DNA of 64,000 nucleotides from Elusimicrobiales bacterium. GTDB lineage: Bacteria; Elusimicrobiota; Elusimicrobia; Elusimicrobiales; UBA9959. The position numbers and the translations under genes were made by a program. The notes beneath the pieces were generated by a model. It searched no databases. It was not told the DNA's origin and was given only the letters and a program-made list of their open reading frames with translations. Location of the stretch: positions 638,273 to 702,272 of the forward strand of contig JAQTOU010000001.1 of NCBI GenBank assembly GCA_028713125.1, read 5' to 3'. Of this stretch, positions 58,513 to 64,000 are shown in pieces; position 1 is the stretch's first letter, and each line of letters opens with the position of its first letter.

Positions 58513-58521
58513 ACTATACCA
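58513..58521 (-). promoter_or_regulatory. Extended -10 promoter upstream of the 57982-58470 gene
   Basis: TGG-TATAGT on the minus strand in the context TTGTTTGGTATAGTTAG, almost identical to that at 57856-57864. Confidence 0.55.
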
Positions 58522-58730
58522 AACAATATGGCCCCGGCAAACTGCCAGTGCCAATAGGAAAATCCCCCCCCGCTTGGACGGTTTCGAACTTATTTAAAGG
58601 GAATAGGGCATTCGACGGTCTAAATCACAATGTGAAGGTTACTAAGAGGCTCGGGAATTCGAAGGGAACCATTTAGCTATAGCAGGGATTATCCAGTATA
58701 ATCTTAAACTCGATCTAACATCGCAAGAGA
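58522..58730. other. Intergenic stretch without a gene
   Basis: About 200 bp between the promoter above and the NicO stop codon. It contains a GC-rich weak hairpin (58530-58552) and otherwise AT-richer sequence with scattered stops in all frames; I see no gene or strong motif. Base composition is lower in GC than in its neighbours. Confidence 0.5.
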
Positions 58731-59429
58731 TCAGAGCCCGGCTTTTACGGCGATCCCGCATGCAAAAATAGTAAACCCGGCCAGTGCGTGGGCATACCTT
58801 TCCATACGCTCCACCGGGAACAGACGCACCCCGCTCAGGAGCAGGAAAACAGTGATCATCATTGTGGTTATGGTAACCGCAGAGAAAACAGCGGCCGCGG
58901 CCATCGCCTGCCCGAGACCGCTCTTCATAGCCGGGTACATAAGCACCGGGATGAGCGGCTCGCACGGGCCGAATATAAAAATAATGAAAAGCGCCCAGGG
59001 GGTTACCGAAGAGGTATTTCCGTGCACATGAGCGTGTTCGGTTTCATGCGGGTGCTCATGAGAGTGCGGTGAAACCCCGTCATGAGAATGGAAATGCGAG
59101 TGCTTTTCGCCTTTTATCGCTTTCTTGATACCCCAGAGCATATAGGCCAGGCCGAAGGACAGAAGCAGCCACCCCGCCGCGTCCCCTCGCAGGCCTTCAA
59201 GCCATTGCAGTTTTGAAACGGATGTCCCGAACGCAATACCTGCCAATCCTATAAGCACGGAACTTCCGACATGTCCCACGCCGCAGAGAAAAGTGACCGT
59301 AGCCGTTCTTGCCGCGGTCCAGTTCCTGGCTTTTGCAAGAGCTATAAACGGGACATAATGGTCCGGCCCGAGCACGGTATGAATAAAACCCAGAGACGCA
59401 GCCGTAAGTAATATCGCGTTGTTATCCAT
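58731..59429 (-). CDS. NicO/UreH-type metal transporter with His-rich loop
   Basis: The 232-residue, six-helix protein has FIHTVLGPDHYVPF, a form of the HX4DH metal motif of nickel/cobalt exporters and UreH-like importers, and in the second half FGPCEPLIPVLMYP. Between them a cytoplasmic or periplasmic loop carries about 14 histidines in 45 residues (HSHFHSHDG, HSHEHPHETEHAHVHG), a likely metal buffer. The metal is probably Ni or Co; Zn cannot be excluded. AGGAGAG precedes the ATG. Single gene. Confidence 0.83.
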   Translation of the reverse strand: MDNNAILLTAASLGFIHTVLGPDHYVPFIALAKARNWTAARTATVTFLCGVGHVGSSVLIGLAGIAFGTSVSKLQWLEGLRGDAAGWLLLSFGLAYMLWGIKKAIKGEKHSHFHSHDGVSPHSHEHPHETEHAHVHGNTSSVTPWALFIIFIFGPCEPLIPVLMYPAMKSGLGQAMAAAAVFSAVTITTMMITVFLLLSGVRLFPVERMERYAHALAGFTIFACGIAVKAGL

Positions 59430-59628
59430 TGCATTCTCTCCTGTAAAGCCTATAGTTGTATTCTACATTTTGGACGCCGGAGTTATATTGATAGCCGCCT
59501 GGTCCTGCCTTGATTTTTCACATTAATGCTCAATACTGATAAACCAGGCAAGTCAGCTGATCAAAAAAAGCCCCGCCGGGAATTCAGCGCCATCCCGGAC
59601 GCGCGCCATAATATCGTAGAATTGGCTG

Positions 59629-60297
59629 ATGCCGGATCCCGAAGCCAGTTCAGTATCGATGACGCAAAAGAGGATCTTTCTTGCGCCTCCTCCAAGGCAG
59701 GCGCCTCTGACGCTTAAACTCTCGGCCATCTGCGGGAACAGGTTCATGATCCTCGCCTGGCTGATCCCGGGGTTCGTGTTCTGCGGCGTCGCGCACAACC
59801 TGAAGAAGGCCGGGCTCCGAATCGAGCCCGGGATGACCCCCGGTCTTTTCGCCGTCTGGCTGGCGGCCTGGCTGTTCTTTCTCGGAGTCATCGTTTTCAT
59901 GACCGCGAGGCTGGCCCGGTGGATATTGAGCAGCGACATCGACCTTCTCGAGCACGGAATGCTCGCCCAGGCCGTGCTGAAGTCAAAGAAAGAAATACGC
60001 CTGCCGGGAGACGGCGGCCCGCTTTACCGCCTGATCTTTGATTATGACGCCGGCGGCAGGAAGTACCACACCGTAATGGACACCGCTTTCCCGAAAAGGC
60101 TGCTTGACGAAGCCGAGGAACCGGTCTTATATGATCCCCGGAAGCCCGCGAAGGCAATATTACTGGATGAACTGCCCGCGCATATAGAACTGGACGGCGC
60201 AGGCACCATAAAACATAAGTACCCGTTCATGGGCTTTGTTTACCTTTTAATCCCCCTCGGCACGCTGGCCTGCATGGCGTATATGACGTGGAAATAA
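59629..60297 (+). CDS. DUF3592-like membrane protein
   Basis: This protein of about 222 residues has two helices near residues 42-60 and 74-94, a soluble domain with LIFDYDAGGRKYHTVMDTAFP and EPVLYDPRKPAKAILLDELP, the pattern of DUF3592, and a final helix. The function of the family is unknown. The start is uncertain: ATG 59629 and ATG 59659 both lack a Shine-Dalgarno; CATAAT stands 16 nt before the first. Confidence 0.7.
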   Translation: MPDPEASSVSMTQKRIFLAPPPRQAPLTLKLSAICGNRFMILAWLIPGFVFCGVAHNLKKAGLRIEPGMTPGLFAVWLAAWLFFLGVIVFMTARLARWILSSDIDLLEHGMLAQAVLKSKKEIRLPGDGGPLYRLIFDYDAGGRKYHTVMDTAFPKRLLDEAEEPVLYDPRKPAKAILLDELPAHIELDGAGTIKHKYPFMGFVYLLIPLGTLACMAYMTWK

Positions 60298-60352
60298 ATT
60301 ACCCGGCGTCCCGGCCGCCGGGACTTAACGATATAAAAGCAGAAAAAAAATA

Positions 60353-60380
60353 AGGCCGCTTGCGCGGCCTTTAAATTTTT
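60353..60380. terminator. Bidirectional terminator before tRNA-Gln
   Basis: AGGCCGC-TTGC-GCGGCCT hairpin (60353-60370) with A-tract before and TTTAAATTTTT after. Confidence 0.85.
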
Positions 60381-60451
60381 CTCCGGGACTAGGATTTGAA
60401 CCTAGAAAAGAGGATTCAGAGTCCTCTGTGATACCGTTTCACCATCCCGGA
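60381..60451 (-). tRNA. tRNA-Gln (anticodon CUG)
   Basis: A 71-nt cloverleaf on the minus strand: acceptor TCCGGGA/TCCCGGA with discriminator G, D-arm GTGA/TCAC, anticodon stem GAGGA/TCCTC with loop CTCTGAA giving CUG, and T-arm CTAGG-TTCAAAT-CCTAG. CCA is not encoded. Confidence 0.95.
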
Positions 60452-60503
60452 ATAAATGTTATTATATATTTTTCGGGGCCAAAATCAAAATCTCGGGGGG
60501 ATC

Positions 60504-61823
60504 TTGCACGAATTATACGCGGAAATCATCGTAATTTCCCTTATGCTCGTCTTTAACGCCGCCTTCGCGGCTTACGAGATGGCGCTGGCCTCGGTCTCGA
60601 AGCCGAGGATAAGGCATTTAAAGGAAAAGAACGTCCCCGGCTCCGCTTCGGCCCATTTCATGAAGGAGAGGATGGAAGCGAGCCTCTCACTTATCCAGCT
60701 CGGCATCACCCTGGCCGGGATCATCGCGGCCGCCACCGGCGGCGCCGCGGTGAACGAATACATCTCCCCGGCACTGGCCGAACACCTCGCGCTTTCAAAA
60801 GCGACGGCCGAAATGCTGGGTCTCACTCTGTTCGTCGTTCCGCTCAGCTTCATCACGATCACCTTTGGCGAACTTGTCCCCAAGGTTTTCGCCATAGAGA
60901 ACAAGGAGCTAGTGCTACTCAGGTTCTCCCCCTTTTTCAAGGGCCTGTACCTGTTTGTGTACCCGGTCCTCCAGGTATTTGAAATGGCCATCAAGGCCGT
61001 AATAGCCGGAGCCAACGCGGTGCTTCCGGCAAGAAAGAACCACAATGAACACGCGGCGCTGTCCGAACTGAGGCAGGCTGCCGCCCAGGCCAGGGATGAA
61101 AGCCTTATCGGAAAGATGGAGGAGCAGATAGTGAACTCGGCGGCGGCGCTTTCGCTGCGCAAGGTGGAGGAACTGATCATCCCTGTCTCCGCCATTTCCT
61201 ATATCCCCGCCGGCATGTCGCTTCACGAGGCCATGATCCGGGCCCATATGGACCTCCATACCCGCTTCCCTGTAACCCGGTGGGACGACAATCCAGACGA
61301 GATCATCGGGTATATTAATTTTAAGGATATAGTTAACGCGATGAAGATGCAGGCCAAATCACCCGACGTAGCCGGGATCACAAGGCCCATCCACAAGATA
61401 CAAGCGGGAACGCCCGTGCCCAGGGCCCTCGAGGATATGATCGCGAAGAGCATTCATATGGCGGTAATCGCCTCGCCGGACGGAAAAATTCTCGGGCTGT
61501 TGACGCTGGAGGATATAATCGCCCAGCTGGTCGGGACCATAAAGGACGAATACGACCACCTGCCCTCGTATCTTTATGAGGCCGGCGGCGGCCTGATGGC
61601 CGGCGGCGGCGCCGATATGGCGGAAATTTTGAGGAGACTGGACCTGAAGCCGGATACTGGCAATATCTCGCTGGCGGTCTGGGTGGAAAGACAGCTGAAG
61701 CGCCACCCGCGCGGAAGCGAGCTCCTGAAGCACGGCCAGGTAAGGATACTGGTGAGAAAGACCCGCCGGCACAAAGTCTCCGAAGCCTTTATAAGAAAAC
61801 TCCCCCCGACGCACGCTATATAG
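60504..61823 (+). CDS. CNNM/HlyC-CorC family protein with tandem CBS domains
   Basis: The 439-residue membrane protein has an N-terminal CNNM domain (about 1-190, with SLIQLGITLAGIIAA and FGELVPKVFAIEN), two CBS domains (about 200-330) and a C-terminal CorC_HlyC domain. Relatives take part in Mg2+ or Co2+ transport and resistance. I chose the TTG at 60504, which has GGGGGG 4 nt upstream; the in-frame ATG at 60456 lies 5 bp from the tRNA gene with no ribosome site. Confidence 0.9.
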   Translation: MHELYAEIIVISLMLVFNAAFAAYEMALASVSKPRIRHLKEKNVPGSASAHFMKERMEASLSLIQLGITLAGIIAAATGGAAVNEYISPALAEHLALSKATAEMLGLTLFVVPLSFITITFGELVPKVFAIENKELVLLRFSPFFKGLYLFVYPVLQVFEMAIKAVIAGANAVLPARKNHNEHAALSELRQAAAQARDESLIGKMEEQIVNSAAALSLRKVEELIIPVSAISYIPAGMSLHEAMIRAHMDLHTRFPVTRWDDNPDEIIGYINFKDIVNAMKMQAKSPDVAGITRPIHKIQAGTPVPRALEDMIAKSIHMAVIASPDGKILGLLTLEDIIAQLVGTIKDEYDHLPSYLYEAGGGLMAGGGADMAEILRRLDLKPDTGNISLAVWVERQLKRHPRGSELLKHGQVRILVRKTRRHKVSEAFIRKLPPTHAI

Positions 61824-61875
61824 TAAAATATACCTCGTCCGAACCGCCCGACGCGCCTGCGAAGGGCTCCCTGAT

Positions 61876-61947
61876 CGGGGCATGGTGAAATGGTTCTCAC
61901 GCGTGCTTTGGGAGCATGAGTTCCGAGTTCGATTCTCGGTGCCCCGA
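61876..61947 (+). tRNA. tRNA-Pro (anticodon UGG)
   Basis: A 72-nt cloverleaf: acceptor CGGGGCA/TGCCCCG with discriminator A, D-arm GTGA/TCAC, anticodon stem CGTGC/GCATG with loop TTTGGGA giving UGG, and T-arm CCGAG-TTCGATT-CTCGG. CCA is not encoded. Confidence 0.96.
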
Positions 61948-61949
61948 TC

Positions 61950-62684
61950 TTACTTCCTTTTTTCAACCTGCTTCTCCGCAAGGAATTTCGCGAGGCCGCG
62001 CTTTATCGCGGCACCCACCGCTTTGCGGAACTCCTCGTCGAGCAGGACGGCCCCGCTTTTCTCTATATCGCCTATCTCGAGGAGCACCCTGTAGCGCGCC
62101 ATATTCACGTTCTCGTCTATGCTGTAAAAACCCAGGCGCCCGGTGGCGGCGCAGCGGTAGTCGTTGCGGCCGGTGGTGCTGTCCAGGTGCGTGCCGCGGT
62201 TTTCCAGGTCCGTGGCGCGGGCTATTTCCTCGATAAGGATATTCGAAAGCCTGCGGTTCTCCTCCATCAGAGGGTCCCCGTCGTGGATATAGCCCCATAG
62301 GGCGTGCCGGCCGGTGCCCGAATTATTATGCACGCCGATAAAAACCAGCGGCAGCAGCGCGTTCGAGTGCGCCAGCTCCCAGGCGTAGCCGGAGAGCTTC
62401 CCTCCCTCGAGGGCGGAAGTGTGGGCGATAAGGGTGTTGGTCCCGGTGTCACCGTGATGCAGGCCGGGCTGGGGGTAGCTCCAGACCTTGTGCTCGTCGA
62501 AGCGGGGCGGCTCGCTCATCGCGTACTGCACTATGGCATCGCATGTGAGGGCTTCATTGTATTTAACGCCGGTATCCCTCTGGTGGGAAGGCTGGAAAAC
62601 GACTACCGGTTTGACTTCGGCCGCCAGGCAGAATGCGCCGCCGGGGACAAAGGTCGCGAGCGCCAGCATTAAAAGTAACTTCAT
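61950..62684 (-). CDS. Secreted N-acetylmuramoyl-L-alanine amidase-like protein
   Basis: The 244-residue protein has a signal peptide and residues in the order expected of zinc Amidase_3 enzymes: PSHQRDTG (first His), VGVHNNSG-type segment reading FIGVHNNSGTGRH (second His), and a C-terminal LLEIGDIEKSG with the acid. Sequence around the motifs is unusual for the family, so the call is tentative; peptidoglycan cleavage in the periplasm is the likely job. It is 2 bp downstream of the PAP2 gene, same strand. Confidence 0.65.
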   Translation of the reverse strand: MKLLLMLALATFVPGGAFCLAAEVKPVVVFQPSHQRDTGVKYNEALTCDAIVQYAMSEPPRFDEHKVWSYPQPGLHHGDTGTNTLIAHTSALEGGKLSGYAWELAHSNALLPLVFIGVHNNSGTGRHALWGYIHDGDPLMEENRRLSNILIEEIARATDLENRGTHLDSTTGRNDYRCAATGRLGFYSIDENVNMARYRVLLEIGDIEKSGAVLLDEEFRKAVGAAIKRGLAKFLAEKQVEKRK

Positions 62685-62686
62685 AA

Positions 62687-63469
62687 TTAAAAGCTCAGGA
62701 TGGCTGCCGCCCCGGAGTAACCGGAGGAATAGACCGGCAAGAGCATAGCGGAAGGGGCGCCGCTTTTCGTTTTTTTAGCGGCCACCCAGCGTCCGACAGC
62801 CGTGCCTATGGCCGCCCCGGCCAGGACGTCCGACGCCCAGTGCTTGTCCGCGTAAACGCGCTGGAAAGCCACGCTTGAAGCCAGCGTATAGGCCAGAACT
62901 TTCACCCCCGTCGACTCCGCCCTGGCGGCGAACACCGAGGCCACCGAAAAAGCGCTGACCGTATGGCCTGACGGGAAAGAGGTGCGGGCCGTCTTGAATT
63001 TGAAAGGCGTGAACCGGCGCTTGCCGTCCTCCGTATAAGGCCTGGCGCGCCCGACAGTATACTTGAGCAGAGTACCCGCGGTATTGGCCGCCAGGAAAGA
63101 TTCGGCGGCGAGCAGCGCGGTATCCTGCATATACGGATCTTTAAGCAGCAGGCCCAGACCGCCGTAAGCGGCCACGATGGCCGCGTCATAGCCGCCATTG
63201 CCCAGCTTCTCCGCGCTCCTGGAGATATCGTCGTTCAGTTTGGACCTGTTCTTAAGGAAGCCATGCCTCAATTGCCCGTCCAGGGAATAAAGCGCCAGGC
63301 CGCCGGCGGTCACCGCGCCGATCGCGGGGAGGTCCTCTTTACTTATCCGCGCTGGTGAAGAGACGACCCTGCCCATGGAGGACAGAACTTCCCCGGCAAA
63401 ACCCGCGGCCGCGGAGCGAGAAGGGCAGAGCAGGAGAAAAGCAAGCGTTAAGCCGCGGTGAAGATTCAT
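62687..63469 (-). CDS. PAP2-family phosphatase
   Basis: A 260-residue secreted or membrane-bound phosphatase with signal peptide, KYTVGRARPY (motif 1), SFPSGHTVSAFS (motif 2, catalytic His) and RVYADKHWASDVLAG (motif 3). Lipid phosphates such as undecaprenyl pyrophosphate are common substrates. It differs from the PAP2 protein at 28.6-29.3 kb, which is a class A acid phosphatase. Its ATG overlaps the stop of the upstream glycosyltransferase gene by one base. Confidence 0.9.
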   Translation of the reverse strand: MNLHRGLTLAFLLLCPSRSAAAGFAGEVLSSMGRVVSSPARISKEDLPAIGAVTAGGLALYSLDGQLRHGFLKNRSKLNDDISRSAEKLGNGGYDAAIVAAYGGLGLLLKDPYMQDTALLAAESFLAANTAGTLLKYTVGRARPYTEDGKRRFTPFKFKTARTSFPSGHTVSAFSVASVFAARAESTGVKVLAYTLASSVAFQRVYADKHWASDVLAGAAIGTAVGRWVAAKKTKSGAPSAMLLPVYSSGYSGAAAILSF

Positions 63470-64000
63470 TATCGTTTACCTCCGTAGAATATCTTAAGCC
63501 GGGCGGGGTCCTTTATCGCGCTGAAAGGGCCGCGCAGGAAACTGAAGAGCTCCAGGAAGAACTCCCCGGCGCCGTACATCCTGAATTTCCTGGCCGAACT
63601 GACATGCCGGGCCGTCGTTATTATTTTAAAGCCAAGGCCCTTCGCGGCACCCCAGCGCTTGAGCGCCTCTGAAAGTTCAATCTCCTCGGCGGCGTAAAGC
63701 CAGGGGTTGAAACCGCCGAGCGCGACAAAAGCGTCGCGGCGGCAGAAGATATAAGAGCCGGCCGCGAGTTTGAAGACGCGGGAGATAGAGTTCCAGAGCC
63801 AGGTCAGCGCGGCGCCCCAGGCGGGCGGCGGCGGGTCGAAGGCCACCAGCGCCCCACCGCCGCAGCAGGCGCCGGTTTCAATAAGGCGCAGCGTTTCCGC
63901 GAGGGTCGCGGCGGACAGGCGCGAATCAGCGTCGATAAATATCAGCCAGTCTCCGGAAGCCGCGGCCGCGCCGCGGTTGCGCGCGCCCGCTATCCTGTTG
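63469..64000 (-). CDS. Family 2 glycosyltransferase, N-terminus cut by window edge
   Basis: The frame is open to the right edge, giving the last 177 codons. Visible are NRGAAAASGDWLIFIDADSR with the DxD metal motif, AGSYIFCRRDAFVALGGF (acceptor side) and AAEEIELSEALKRWG, the ED-type catalytic base of GT2 enzymes. The end is basic and may touch the membrane. It could build a lipid-linked or surface sugar; the PAP2 and amidase-like genes after it suggest an envelope function. Confidence 0.85.
   Translation of the reverse strand, partial: NRIAGARNRGAAAASGDWLIFIDADSRLSAATLAETLRLIETGACCGGGALVAFDPPPPAWGAALTWLWNSISRVFKLAAGSYIFCRRDAFVALGGFNPWLYAAEEIELSEALKRWGAAKGLGFKIITTARHVSSARKFRMYGAGEFFLELFSFLRGPFSAIKDPARLKIFYGGKR

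Noticed and set aside
60456-60503. ATG start of the CNNM gene at 60456
   Set aside because: It has no ribosome site and sits 5 bp from the tRNA-Gln gene; the TTG at 60504 has GGGGGG upstream and gives a family-like N-terminus.
1-64000. CRISPR arrays, insertion sequences, prophage genes, rRNA
   Set aside because: I looked for direct repeats with spacers, transposase or integrase motifs and rRNA landmarks on both strands and saw none.

Overview
The window reads as a GC-rich chromosomal segment of an anaerobic or facultative Gram-negative bacterium. It encodes TolC-like and porin-like outer-membrane proteins, lipoproteins, periplasmic c-type cytochromes, arsenic and probable mercury metabolism, and a molybdenum hydroxylase. 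Isoleucine is often ATA despite the high GC. I would guess a deep-branching lineage such as Elusimicrobiota, but that is inference; no rRNA gene is present. No phage, integrase, transposase or CRISPR array was found. Both ends cut through genes (an MFS transporter on the left, a family 2 glycosyltransferase on the right).

Layout. 0-3 kb: MFS transporter, WD40 propeller and an OPA-family transporter. 3-8.3 kb: a metal island. An ars operon on the minus strand (arsR, HesB-like protein, arsC, acr3, then a PhnD-like lipoprotein) is divergent from hgcA-hgcB, the mercury methylation pair. A palindrome lies between the two units and overlaps a consensus arsR promoter; a cupin follows. 8.3-14.9 kb: a TetR-controlled YbhGFSR-like ABC exporter with its own TolC-like channel. 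14.9-23.9 kb: an RRM protein, yeast-type cytosine deaminase, RlmI, MATE, a CYTH protein, TypA and an ABC-F ATPase, with two intergenic nested-palindrome elements, each closed by a perfect 19-bp inverted repeat. 24-26.8 kb: an operon with a small membrane protein, a Tim44-like membrane protein carrying a Hint (intein-like) domain, and a Bax-inhibitor-1 protein. 26.8-35.1 kb: SUI1/YciH, MATE, PAP2, LysR divergent from ahcY, an EEP phosphatase and HrpB. 35.1-39.5 kb: three minus-strand membrane-protein genes: a SulP transporter and an MscS channel, each ending in a cyclic-nucleotide-binding domain, around a small PycTM-like membrane protein. 40-42.3 kb: a haem-bearing porin and a di-haem peroxidase. 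42.5-44.9 kb: argG-argH. 44.9-51.7 kb: a molybdenum hydroxylase operon whose FAD subunit contains a whole GltD-like oxidoreductase. 51.9-58.5 kb: three single-domain response regulators, a PDE-like HD protein, a family of small membrane proteins sharing a pseudopilin-like C-terminus, and an EF-hand-containing hydrolase. 58.7-64 kb: a NicO-type metal transporter, tRNA-Gln, a CNNM-type protein, tRNA-Pro, an amidase-like protein, PAP2 and the glycosyltransferase.

Two themes cross the window. First, several genes without a Shine-Dalgarno sequence have a -10-like hexamer ending 6-8 nt before the ATG (arsR, rlmI, a PAP2 gene, the MscS gene, the HD gene), which suggests leaderless transcripts. Second, possible cyclic-nucleotide parts (a class IV cyclase-like CYTH protein, a PDE-like HD protein, two cNMP-binding transport proteins) are spread over 34 kb. 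All functions are read from sequence; none has been tested.
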